45,978 nucleotides of DNA. Source: SAR202 cluster bacterium (GTDB lineage: Bacteria; Chloroflexota; Dehalococcoidia; Lucifugimonadales; UBA6952). The stretch spans positions 1 through 45,978 of the forward strand of contig VFGE01000032.1 in the NCBI GenBank assembly GCA_009392515.1, written 5' to 3'. The first letter of the stretch is position 1. The number at the start of each line of letters is the position of its first letter. Shown piece by piece: positions 1-8,105 of this stretch. The position numbers and the translations under genes were made by a program. Below the pieces are notes generated by a model. That model was not told the origin of the DNA and ran no database searches. It was given only the letters and a program-made list of their open reading frames with translations.

Positions 1-581
<581 letters not shown>

Positions 582-972
582 ACAAAAAATCCCTGACAGA
601 AAAAAAGACAGAAACTAATAAAAATTAGTTTTGTTTTCGAGAAATGAAGAATTAATATTCTTCATTCTTTTTGTCAACTTCAACATTAATGAATCCGCAT
701 TGTAGGGAATCATCAATGTCATTTATAGTTCTCTAACTAACTGGAGATAAACCTTTAGTTAGGAACTACTCTTATATTAAGAAAAACTATTCAATTATTA
801 AGGTAAAAATAAAGACGCTGCCAGAAACTTCTAGCACCGCCTTAAGTCTGGTCTTTAAATCTTTTATGTTAGACTAAAATTATTGTCAATTCACACTCCA
901 AATTTAAACTGAACTACAATATTACCAATTCCCTTCGATATCGTCAATGTTTTTCTGGCAATAAATTTGAAT
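582..972 (-). other. 23S rRNA leader/upstream region with several hairpins
   Basis: This 391-base gap between the HAD gene and the 23S gene has no credible coding frame. It holds four inverted repeats: 612-631 (8-bp stem, AAAA loop), 643-666 (10-bp perfect stem, 4-base loop), 733-762 (8-bp stem, 14-base loop), and a longer, more GC-rich element at about 811-856 whose outer arms AAAGACCAGA and TCTGG..TCTTT pair on the minus strand with a small bulge. A likely promoter lies at 919-947. In context these are probably rRNA leader and processing structures, with 811-856 possibly terminating the HAD transcript. The individual roles are inference. Confidence 0.55.
919..947 (-). promoter_or_regulatory. 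Probable sigma-70-type promoter for the solitary 23S gene
   Basis: On the minus strand TTGACG (942-947) is followed after exactly 17 bases by TAATAT (919-924), a near-consensus pair. It lies about 340 bases upstream of the 23S 5' end and downstream of the HAD stop codon, as expected if 23S is transcribed without 16S. A second, weaker candidate, TTGACA at 672-677 with TAATTC at 649-654, lies closer to the gene. Confidence 0.5.
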
Positions 973-1707
973 TTAAATTATATCTTTGATTTCTTCCAAT
1001 CTTTCTATTGTATATGTAGGAGGGGTTATAATATCCCTATTATCATACCCTTTTACCCATATTGCGCTTAAACCACTACTCATGGCACCATGAATATCTG
1101 AATATAAATTGTCTCCAACGTGGATTGTGTCTTCAGGCATAACTTGTAAATCAATTAAGCTTTTCATAAATATTTTCCCAGATGGCTTGCTAATCAATAA
1201 TTCATCTGAAAAAACCATAGAATGAAAAAATTCAAGTATTCCTAGTTGCTCTAAATATGCTTTTACAATTATCCCTGGTGTCGTTCCAGAATTAGAAATT
1301 AAACCTATTTTCAACTGCTTAGACTGGGCGTACTCAAGTATATCTAATGCACCTATTGCCAATTCAGGTGGGGCCTCATAAAAAGCAAAGCCATAATCAT
1401 TTATAATTTTTCTAATAGAAGATTCACTTAACTCTTCAACAATTCCCTCTTTGATAAATGATAAATACATTAATACCTGATCTCGAAAAGATATATCTAA
1501 ACCATTTTTTCTTAGCTCATCACATTCTTCATAAGTTTGTTTATAAGCATGTGCAATTTGATCCAATTCTACAGAAATATTATTCTCTCTAAGTATTTCG
1601 TAAGAACTATTTATACGTACATCCGAACGTGTTTTACCCCATTCTTGTTGATCAACTATGAGAGTTTGCCATAAATCAAAGGTTATACATTCATAAGTTT
1701 TATCCAT
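973..1707 (-). CDS. HAD-superfamily hydrolase (haloacid dehalogenase/phosphatase type)
   Basis: This 244-residue protein has the four HAD motifs in order. Motif I is FDLWQTL near residues 10-16, with Asp11 as the expected nucleophile. Motif II is LISNSG near 135, the motif III Lys lies in SKPSGKIF near 175, and motif IV is HVGDNLYSDIHGA near 197-209. The second acidic residue of the classic DxD is Trp, as in the FDLWGTL subgroup. An inserted helical cap fills residues 20-110. Substrate cannot be read from sequence; small phosphorylated metabolites are typical. It is cytosolic and stands alone, divergent from the molybdenum hydroxylase operon and upstream of the 23S gene on the same strand. 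The ribosome binding site is weak. Confidence 0.85.
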   Translation of the reverse strand: MDKTYECITFDLWQTLIVDQQEWGKTRSDVRINSSYEILRENNISVELDQIAHAYKQTYEECDELRKNGLDISFRDQVLMYLSFIKEGIVEELSESSIRKIINDYGFAFYEAPPELAIGALDILEYAQSKQLKIGLISNSGTTPGIIVKAYLEQLGILEFFHSMVFSDELLISKPSGKIFMKSLIDLQVMPEDTIHVGDNLYSDIHGAMSSGLSAIWVKGYDNRDIITPPTYTIERLEEIKDII

Positions 1708-1763
1708 ACTAAATCTTTTCTACCCAATTATTAAAATTTATACAAAACAATTGTTATTATAGC

Positions 1764-1808
1764 TTGTGATATCAATAAAAAAATATGATATAATTCTCGC
1801 CATATCAC
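1764..1808 (+). promoter_or_regulatory. Possible promoter and inverted repeat ahead of the molybdenum hydroxylase operon
   Basis: TATAAT at 1789-1794 is a consensus -10. TTGTGA at 1764-1769 could serve as -35, but the spacing of 19 bases is long. The promoter is bracketed by a perfect 7-base inverted repeat, GTGATAT (1766-1772) and ATATCAC (1802-1808), which could be a split operator. The -10 is convincing; the operator is speculative. Confidence 0.35.
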
Positions 1809-1860
1809 CAAAAAAGCCTTATTGGCAAAGTTTTTCAATATGAAACCGGGGGGTGCTGAA

Positions 1861-2736
1861 TTGAAATGGATAGATTATAGTAGTCCAGAGACCCTTGCTG
1901 AAGCCTTATCTTTACTTAATGAATATCAAAAAGATGCAGGTATTTTAGCAGGAGGAACTGATTTAATTGTTAAAATGAGGGCAGACCGCATTAATCCGGG
2001 TCAAATCATTGACATTAAATCAATACCTGAACTAAACCAAGTAAATATTAATTCAAATAACGATTTAACAATAGGGTCTGCAATCCCTTGTTACAAAATA
2101 TATAACAATGATGACATTATGAATCTTCGCCCAGAATTGAAAGATTCTGCCTCTATCATTGGTGGTACCCAAATACAAGGAAGAGCCTCGTTTGGTGGAA
2201 ATATTTGTAATGCTGCCCCAAGTGCTGATTCGGTACCTCTATTAATATCTCTGGGCGCAACGTGTAATGTACAAAGCGTTAATGGAGAAAGAGCTATCGC
2301 ATTAGAAGATTTGTTCTCAGGCCCAGGCCAAACCGTACTTGAGCCAAATGAACTTCTTATTTCAATCACAATACCTAAAAAGTCAGATTTATCTGGAGCT
2401 AATTACATCCGATTTATACCAAGAAATGAAATGGATATTGCTGTTGTAGGCACAGGCGTTTCAGTAACCTTGAGTTCTAATAAAAAGAATTTCGAATCTG
2501 TAAGGGTTTCCCTTGCTTCAGTTGGGCCAACCCCAATTTTTGTGGACGGCATTGATAAGGAAGTCTCTGGGCAAGAAATAAATGATGAAAGTATTAGAGT
2601 AGTATCAAATATGGCTAAAAATGCTTCTAAACCTATAAGCGATATGAGAGGTACTGCAGAATTTAGACAACATCTTTGTGAAGTTCTCACTAGAAGAGCT
2701 TTGATAACAGCTGTAGAAAGGGCCAAGGAAGCATAA
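1861..2736 (+). CDS. Molybdenum hydroxylase FAD-binding subunit (CoxM/CutM family)
   Basis: This is the medium subunit of a xanthine dehydrogenase/CO dehydrogenase-family enzyme. It passes electrons from the 2Fe-2S subunit to FAD and on to an acceptor. The FAD-binding signature AGGTDLIVKMR lies about 30 residues in, and the second, GGNICNAAPSAD, near residue 115. The C-terminal CO-dehydrogenase flavoprotein domain follows. The start is chosen at TTG 1861, preceded by a GGGGGG run, because MKWIDYSSP then matches the usual family N-terminus. In-frame ATG 1840 (7 residues longer) and TTG 1822 are alternatives. The stop overlaps the next start by one base, so the three subunits are translationally coupled. 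Confidence 0.9.
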   Translation: MKWIDYSSPETLAEALSLLNEYQKDAGILAGGTDLIVKMRADRINPGQIIDIKSIPELNQVNINSNNDLTIGSAIPCYKIYNNDDIMNLRPELKDSASIIGGTQIQGRASFGGNICNAAPSADSVPLLISLGATCNVQSVNGERAIALEDLFSGPGQTVLEPNELLISITIPKKSDLSGANYIRFIPRNEMDIAVVGTGVSVTLSSNKKNFESVRVSLASVGPTPIFVDGIDKEVSGQEINDESIRVVSNMAKNASKPISDMRGTAEFRQHLCEVLTRRALITAVERAKEA

Positions 2737-3218
2737 TGACACAATCAAAAACATATGTACGTTGCACAATAAATGGAGAGGACACAGAATTTCTATGTGA
2801 ACCAAGGCAAAGTCTTCTTGAATGTCTAAGAGACGTCTTACGACTAACTGGAACAAAAGAAGGTTGTAATGATGGGAACTGCGGAGCTTGTACTATAATG
2901 CTAGATGACAGAATTGTTACTAGTTGCTTGGTTCTTGGAGTTGAGGTTAATGGTAAAACAATTACCACTATAGAAGGTATGGCTTCACCCGAAGGACTCC
3001 ACCCAGTACAACAAGCTTTTCTTGAAGAAGCTGCTTTACAATGTGGAATATGTACTCCAGGATTTCTAATAGCATCTAAGGCTCTACTAGATACAAATCC
3101 TAATCCAACCGAGGAAGAAATTAGGTTTTGGTTAGCAAATAATCTATGTCGATGCACAGGTTATGACAAAATAGTCCGTGCGGTAGTTAAAGCTGGTGAA
3201 AAGATAAGAGAGGGATAA
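2736..3218 (+). CDS. Molybdenum hydroxylase 2Fe-2S subunit (CoxS/CutS family)
   Basis: This 160-residue small subunit carries two 2Fe-2S clusters. The plant-ferredoxin-like N-terminal cluster is seen as CNDGNCGACTIMLD. The C-terminal helical-bundle cluster is seen as CGICTPGFL and CRCTGYDKIV. All eight expected cysteines are present and the length is typical. It relays electrons from the molybdenum centre to the FAD subunit encoded just upstream. It starts at ATG overlapping the preceding TAA by one base and ends three bases before the large-subunit gene, so it lies in the middle of a tight operon. Confidence 0.95.
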   Translation: MTQSKTYVRCTINGEDTEFLCEPRQSLLECLRDVLRLTGTKEGCNDGNCGACTIMLDDRIVTSCLVLGVEVNGKTITTIEGMASPEGLHPVQQAFLEEAALQCGICTPGFLIASKALLDTNPNPTEEEIRFWLANNLCRCTGYDKIVRAVVKAGEKIREG

Positions 3219-3220
3219 TA

Positions 3221-5521
3221 ATGGCAACTGTAAAAAAAGATTACAAAGTTATTGGAAGTCGACCAGTACGGCATGACGGAGTAGACAAAGTAACTGGAAA
3301 AGCTATCTATAGTGCTGATTTTTCAATTTCAGACTTACTTCACGGGAAGGTTCTAAGAAGCCCAATCGCTCATGGAATTATTAAAAAAATAGACACTTCA
3401 AAAGCAGAAAAATTGCCTGGTGTACGAGCAATTGTCACATCTAAAGACTTTATTGGTTCATCAGATAAAAATATTGAGACTGCAGAAGATAGAAACGAAG
3501 GTGAAACCACCAGACTTAAATATCTTCGAGATAATGTTCTGGCTTCAGACAAACTCTTATATATAGGCCAGCCTGTAGCTGCAGTTGCTGCAACCTCATC
3601 ACATATAGCAGAAGAAGCTATAAGCCTTATAGAACTTGAATATGAAACTTTGGAGCCTGTATTGAACACAACCCAGGGATTGGCTTCTAAATCAATAATC
3701 CACCAAGAACTTGAAACTAAAGAATTAGGTACAAAAGTCCCTGGTAAAACAAACTTAGCAGAACATATTCAGCACAAACTTGGTGATCCAGAGGAAGCAT
3801 TTAAGCATGCTGAAATAATTGTAGAAAGAGAATTAACAACTGAAACTGTCCATCAAGGCTACATAGAACCTCATGCTGCTACTGCTTTATGGAGTAAAGA
3901 TAACCGGATAACTGTTTGGTGTAGTACACAAGGGGCATTCCCTGCAAGAGATACAACAGCCGATATATTAGGTGTGCCTATTTCACAAGTTAAAGTAGTT
4001 CCTTTAGAAATAGGTGGAGGATTTGGTGGCAAAATACCAGTTTATTTAGAACCTGTAGCCGCATTATTGTCCAAAGCTACTGGCCACCCTGTTAAATTAG
4101 TTATGTCTAGAAAAGAAGTATTTGAATGCACAGGCCCAACTCCTGGAACATTAATGCGAGTCAAAATAGGTGCAGATAAATCGGGAAAATTTCTTGCTGC
4201 ACAAGCACACCTTGAATTCGAAGCAGGAGCATTCCCTGGATCCCCTGTAGCTGCCGGTAGTTACTGTGTTTTTGCTGCATACGATATCCCTAATGTATTA
4301 ATTGACGGGTACGATGTAATCGTAAATAAAGCTAAAACTGCTGCTTATCGCGCCCCAGGGGCAACGATGGCGGCTTTTGCGACTGAAACAGTAATTGATG
4401 AAGTTGCAGAAAAATTACAAATGGATCCTGCGGAAATAAGACTAATCAATACTGCAAAAAAAGGTACTCGTCGAGCTGACGGACCTGTATATCCAACTAT
4501 AGGATGTGAAGAAGTTATAAAAACAATTAAGGACAGTGAACATTACAATTCCCCTATTACTGAACCGCATGTTGGCAGAGGAATAGCAATAGGTTACTGG
4601 TTCAATGTAGGGCTGGAATCAGCCTGTACTATTAGCCTTAGTAAAAATGGAACCATAAACCTTGTTGAAGGATCAACAGATATTGGCGGTACAAGAACAT
4701 CAATAGCAATGCAAGCTGCGGAAGTACTTGGTTTGTTACCTGAAGATGTTATCCCTTCTGTTGTTGATACTGATTCAATAGGATTTACATCTGTAACTGG
4801 TGGAAGTCGTACTACTTACGCCACAGGATGGGCTGCATACGAAGCAGCAATTGACGTTAAAAATCAAATGATAGCTAAAGTTGCTGGTATTTGGTCTATT
4901 GATGCTGACAATGTTGAATTTGAAGATGGTGTATTCTTCTCAAAACAAGACACAGAGTTAAAAATGACTTTCAAAGAATTAGCTGCCAAGTCTGGAGCAC
5001 CTATTGTAGGTAGAGGAAGTGTAAGTAAAGGAGGAATGGGTGCAGGGGGAGGATCATTTGCAGGCGCAATATGTGATGTAAAAATTGACCCTGAAACTGG
5101 AAAAACTACTATTTTACGATTCACTTGTGTACAAGACGCTGGAAAGGCGATATACCCAAGCTTTGTTGAAGGACAAATGCAAGGTGGGAGTGTACAAGGT
5201 ATTGGCTGGGCATTAAACGAAGAATACTTTATGACAGATGATGGCAGAATGACAAACTCTAGTTTACTTGATTATCGTATGCCTACTTCTTTAGATTTAC
5301 CAATGATTGACACAATAATTGTTGAAGTCCCTAGCGATGGACATCCTTACGGAGTTAGAGGTGTTGGAGAAGCTAATATAGTTTCACCTCCTGCTGCAGT
5401 AGCTAATGCAATTTACAATGCAACTGGAGTAAGACAATCCAGATTACCAATGAATCCAGCTTCAATAACTAAAGGTATTCAGGATCACAGATCTGACATC
5501 TTAAATTCTATGAATTGCTAA
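3221..5521 (+). CDS. Molybdenum hydroxylase catalytic (molybdopterin) subunit, not CO dehydrogenase
   Basis: This 766-residue large subunit has the ald-oxidase/xanthine dehydrogenase a/b hammerhead domain first (about 25-150) and the molybdopterin-binding domain after. GGGFGGK lies near 265-271 and the MoCo loop EGSTDIGGTRTS near 480. The catalytic Glu is in GVGEA (about E717). The active-site loop reads AYRAPG (about 375-380). Form I CO dehydrogenase would have AYxCSFR and form II AYRGAGR, so neither fits; oxidation of an aldehyde, purine or aromatic N-heterocycle is more likely. Cytosolic, with no signal peptide. It is the third gene of the operon and its stop overlaps the start of the sulfur-carrier gene. 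Confidence 0.9.
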   Translation: MATVKKDYKVIGSRPVRHDGVDKVTGKAIYSADFSISDLLHGKVLRSPIAHGIIKKIDTSKAEKLPGVRAIVTSKDFIGSSDKNIETAEDRNEGETTRLKYLRDNVLASDKLLYIGQPVAAVAATSSHIAEEAISLIELEYETLEPVLNTTQGLASKSIIHQELETKELGTKVPGKTNLAEHIQHKLGDPEEAFKHAEIIVERELTTETVHQGYIEPHAATALWSKDNRITVWCSTQGAFPARDTTADILGVPISQVKVVPLEIGGGFGGKIPVYLEPVAALLSKATGHPVKLVMSRKEVFECTGPTPGTLMRVKIGADKSGKFLAAQAHLEFEAGAFPGSPVAAGSYCVFAAYDIPNVLIDGYDVIVNKAKTAAYRAPGATMAAFATETVIDEVAEKLQMDPAEIRLINTAKKGTRRADGPVYPTIGCEEVIKTIKDSEHYNSPITEPHVGRGIAIGYWFNVGLESACTISLSKNGTINLVEGSTDIGGTRTSIAMQAAEVLGLLPEDVIPSVVDTDSIGFTSVTGGSRTTYATGWAAYEAAIDVKNQMIAKVAGIWSIDADNVEFEDGVFFSKQDTELKMTFKELAAKSGAPIVGRGSVSKGGMGAGGGSFAGAICDVKIDPETGKTTILRFTCVQDAGKAIYPSFVEGQMQGGSVQGIGWALNEEYFMTDDGRMTNSSLLDYRMPTSLDLPMIDTIIVEVPSDGHPYGVRGVGEANIVSPPAAVANAIYNATGVRQSRLPMNPASITKGIQDHRSDILNSMNC

Positions 5522-5790
5522 TGTTACATGTATTTATTCCATCATTAATGCGAAAACTTACCAACGATAAACATATCGTTGAAATTAATGCTTCGAGTAT
5601 TACTGAATTAATAAATAAGTTGGACGAAGAATACCCGGGTATGAAACAACAATTAACCGAGGGAAATCTTATTAAAGATGGATTGTCTGTTGTTATCAAT
5701 GATGAAATATCAAACAATCCTTTATTGGAACATCTTGAAGATGGATTTGAAATACATTTTGTTCCAACTATAGGTGGAGGTACTTTTTAA
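5521..5790 (+). CDS. CysO/MoaD-like ubiquitin-fold sulfur-carrier protein with an extended tail
   Basis: This 89-residue protein aligns from memory with Mycobacterium CysO and MoaD. It starts MLHVFIPSLMRKL, has a central acidic helix, then VVINDEI and a C-terminal strand running into glycines. Carriers of this family end in Gly-Gly, which is adenylated and thiocarboxylated. This one ends IGGGTF, so two or three residues would have to be removed, as with QbsE (GGCF) or HcyS. ATG 5521 overlaps the CoxL stop by one base and sets the start. It may supply sulfur for molybdopterin (MoaD role) or for cysteine synthesis with the CysM and E1-like proteins at 29751-31567. The choice is open. Confidence 0.78.
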   Translation: MLHVFIPSLMRKLTNDKHIVEINASSITELINKLDEEYPGMKQQLTEGNLIKDGLSVVINDEISNNPLLEHLEDGFEIHFVPTIGGGTF

Positions 5791-5804
5791 CAAAGGAATA
5801 GATT

Positions 5805-6206
5805 ATGAACAATAAAAGTGATAAATATAAAAAATCTCTTGAGGAAACATACGATCAAACAACTTTGTATACCCAAGAAATCAATGACAGCACATTAGAT
5901 ACAAAACTAAGTTCAAAACAAAGTGTCCGCACAGTACTACAAAATCTTATAAGTGAATACCACGGCACACGTGAACAACTCTTATGGACAAAATGGGGAC
6001 AAGGAATTCCACGAAGCGAAAGCAGAAGCTTGATTGCAGATTTATCTGCAGCTCGCATAGAGTTTATTTCATACTTTTTAGATATGAATGATAACCAATT
6101 GGAACAAAATGTTGCTCCAGCTGAAGGAGAATCTGCTGAAAGTCTTATAAACAAAATGTTGTTATTGGAAAAACAGTTACTATCTTTATTAAAAGAAAAT
6201 AAGTAA
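5805..6206 (+). CDS. Hypothetical protein, possibly DinB-like helical
   Basis: I do not recognise this 133-residue protein securely. It is predicted to be helical and hydrophilic, with no signal peptide or membrane segment. Residues 40-130 (VRTVLQNLISEYHGTREQLL, then a WTKWGQGIP turn and two more helices) resemble half of a DinB/DUF664 four-helix bundle, and the next gene is a clearer DinB-like protein. It follows the sulfur-carrier gene by 14 bases with an AAAGGA ribosome site, so it is probably part of the molybdenum hydroxylase operon. Whether it assists that enzyme is unknown. Confidence 0.6.
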   Translation: MNNKSDKYKKSLEETYDQTTLYTQEINDSTLDTKLSSKQSVRTVLQNLISEYHGTREQLLWTKWGQGIPRSESRSLIADLSAARIEFISYFLDMNDNQLEQNVAPAEGESAESLINKMLLLEKQLLSLLKENK

Positions 6207-6239
6207 CCCATTTAAATATTATTATAGAGGTGTTGTATT

Positions 6240-6710
6240 ATGAGCGATGGAATTTCATCCGAATTAACAAACGAATTAAATGATCAATTAAATGCCGCAA
6301 TAGAATTAGTTAACAGTTTATCTGAAAAAGATCTTGAAACATTCCATTCTGAAGATACTGGAGAAGAGGGTCCTATGACTGTGAGAAGATTACTTCATAG
6401 GATTAACACTCACCACAAAGATCATATACAACATATAATCAAAGTAAGAAAAAAGCTAGGTTTTCCTGTTTCGGAGGTTGAAACTAACATTGCAGAAATT
6501 AGAGCTTCAAGAGCTTATCTAACAAGTATCATTCACTCATTAAGTGATGAAAATATGAATAAAGATATAGAAGAAAAAACCGATTTAGGTAATCTTGCCT
6601 CAGTTAGTGCTGGCGAAAACAGGTACACTATAAAAAGAATAATAGGGCACGTCATGGAAATGACTAACAATAGATTAAATCATATACGAGATTCAATTAA
6701 AAACAAATAA
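6240..6710 (+). CDS. DinB-like four-helix-bundle protein
   Basis: This 156-residue helical protein has the layout of the DinB/YfiT superfamily: a first helix beginning ELNDQLNAAIELV, a loop, then TVRRLLHRINTHHKDHIQHI with several histidines, and a final helix (RYTIKRIIGHVMEMTNNRLNHI) carrying another His. Family members bind a divalent metal through three histidines and are often thiol-dependent S-transferases or of unknown function. Candidate ligands here are the HH/H cluster near residues 59-65 and a His near 139 or 148. AGAGGTG lies upstream of the ATG. The stop abuts the convergent Mrp stop with no spacer. Confidence 0.65.
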   Translation: MSDGISSELTNELNDQLNAAIELVNSLSEKDLETFHSEDTGEEGPMTVRRLLHRINTHHKDHIQHIIKVRKKLGFPVSEVETNIAEIRASRAYLTSIIHSLSDENMNKDIEEKTDLGNLASVSAGENRYTIKRIIGHVMEMTNNRLNHIRDSIKNK

Positions 6711-7502
6711 TTACTTATTTGTTAAACTTGATAAAACTTGATTGGCAATGACTTCATATTCGGCATTAGCTTCTTCATTTTTTACAATAGTTGGGGTATC
6801 CATTAATTGATAATCGTCACGAAGATTTATACATCCTAAGAACGGAACGTCCATCTCTTCTGCAAGGCTTTCTCCACCACCACTGCCAAATTGACCACCT
6901 GAAAAGTTTTCAACCACACCGATAACATCAACGTTCATTTTTCTTATCATGTTAATAGAACGCTTTGCATCAAGTTTTGCTAATTCATGCGGAGTAGTAA
7001 CTACAACAAACCCATCAAGCTGTAAATTTTGCATCACACTTAACGGAGCATCCGAAGTTCCTGGTGGTAAATCAACTACTAGAATATCCAAATCACCCCA
7101 TTCAGTTGTTTGTAGAAACTGATTTATTGCATTATGAATCATAGGGCCACGCCAAATAATTGCCTCTTCTTCATTTTCTTGAAAAAACCCCATAGATACT
7201 ACTTTAACACCGAATGCTTGGCCTGGTGTTATTACGCCGTTTTGATAAATTGCATCTTGATGAACTCCGATAATTTTTGGAACGTTAGGGCAGTCAACAT
7301 CTGTGTCTAATATACCGACTTGTTTATCTTTATTGCCTAGCGAAACTGCCAGATTTACTGCCACGGTAGTTTTTCCAACCCCGCCTTTTCCACTATACAC
7401 ACCAATCTTATAAGCTATCTTGTCTAATTTGTCGTTGATTTCTTTTTTTTGTTGCCAAGATTTCTTCAAGGCCTCCAATTTAGCATTGTTTGGCTGATTC
7501 AT
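6711..7502 (-). CDS. mrp: Mrp/ApbC/NBP35-family P-loop ATPase lacking the CxxC motif
   Basis: This 263-residue protein has a deviant Walker A SGKGGVGKTT near residues 37-46, Walker A' DTDVDCPN and a switch region VDLPPGTSD, all typical of Mrp/ApbC iron-sulfur scaffold and transfer proteins. The normal CxxC that holds a bridging 4Fe-4S cluster at the dimer interface follows the VVEN motif in the family. Here that stretch reads VVENFSGGQFGSGGG with no cysteine. Cluster binding is thus doubtful and the protein may act in another way. The upstream DUF59 gene, 28 bases away, encodes the domain often fused to Mrp, so the two probably work together. Confidence 0.85.
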   Translation of the reverse strand: MNQPNNAKLEALKKSWQQKKEINDKLDKIAYKIGVYSGKGGVGKTTVAVNLAVSLGNKDKQVGILDTDVDCPNVPKIIGVHQDAIYQNGVITPGQAFGVKVVSMGFFQENEEEAIIWRGPMIHNAINQFLQTTEWGDLDILVVDLPPGTSDAPLSVMQNLQLDGFVVVTTPHELAKLDAKRSINMIRKMNVDVIGVVENFSGGQFGSGGGESLAEEMDVPFLGCINLRDDYQLMDTPTIVKNEEANAEYEVIANQVLSSLTNK

Positions 7503-7530
7503 TACACATCCTTGTTTAATTATATAGAGA

Positions 7531-7833
7531 TCAAATACCTAATACAGCTTTTCCATCTTCTGTAATAAGATCAGGAGACCATGGTGGGTCAAATGTCATT
7601 TCAACACTTACGTCATTGATTTCCTCAATTTCAGCAATTGCCCATTCAGCTTGTTGAGCTATATAGGGGCCCATCCCGCATCCAGGCGCTGTTAAAGTCA
7701 TCAACACATGAATATTATTATCACTCACATCAATATTGTATATTAATCCTAGATCTACTACATTGACTGGAATTTCTGGATCATAAACTTCTTTTAATTT
7801 TTCTAATACTTGAGCTCTAGAAACATCACTCAT
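7531..7833 (-). CDS. DUF59 (MIP18/PaaD/SufT-like) iron-sulfur assembly protein
   Basis: This 100-residue protein reads EVYDPEIPVNVVDLGLIYNI, then LTAPGCGMG and TFDPPWSPDLITEDGK. These are hallmark segments of DUF59, including the conserved Cys (LTxxxC) and the DPPW motif. Such proteins take part in iron-sulfur cluster assembly or delivery and often occur as the N-terminal domain of Mrp. ATG 7833 is preferred over an upstream in-frame ATG at 7896, because an excellent CGGAGG site sits 9 bases in front and the family begins near this residue. It is followed by mrp and preceded by a small unknown gene, within the uvrB-mrp run. Confidence 0.9.
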   Translation of the reverse strand: MSDVSRAQVLEKLKEVYDPEIPVNVVDLGLIYNIDVSDNNIHVLMTLTAPGCGMGPYIAQQAEWAIAEIEEINDVSVEMTFDPPWSPDLITEDGKAVLGI

Positions 7834-7902
7834 TATAAAACCTCCGGATAAACTTCTATTTCTTGATTTTATTATACATTGAATTGTAAACGACAACTAG
7901 AA

Positions 7903-8094
7903 CTATAACACCAGTAAGTTGTCTTCTGGTACTATAACATGTCCTGCTAAACCTCCAAGAGGCCATTCGAAAACTACTTTCCATTCTTTATTTGTCTTAG
8001 GACCGAAGGCTTGCAATATACCAATTCTCCCATCGTAGCCACGATCAAAGTTTTGTATTTTAACCTTACAACCGTCAAAAAATTTTGGTTTCAT
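7903..8094 (-). CDS. Small conserved-looking hypothetical protein (63 aa)
   Basis: This 63-residue protein is not recognised. It reads as a small beta-rich domain (GCKVKIQNF, DGRIGILQAFG, EWKVVFEW, GHVIVPEDNLLVL), similar in pattern to SH3/KOW-like or DUF1918-like barrels; there are no membrane segments. A strong GAGGA ribosome site precedes the ATG. The gene lies 11 bases after uvrB and about 70 bases before the DUF59 gene, in the same direction, which supports it being real. No function can be assigned. Confidence 0.6.
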   Translation of the reverse strand: MKPKFFDGCKVKIQNFDRGYDGRIGILQAFGPKTNKEWKVVFEWPLGGLAGHVIVPEDNLLVL

Positions 8095-8105
8095 ACTATC
8101 CTCAT

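Noticed and set aside
643-666. Intrinsic terminator
   Set aside because: The stem is AT-rich, and the T-rich stretch follows only on the plus strand, where no gene needs terminating. It fits better as an rRNA leader structure.
3221-5521. Aerobic CO dehydrogenase (coxMSL)
   Set aside because: The large subunit has AYRAPG, lacking the AYxCSFR (form I) and AYRGAGR (form II) loops.
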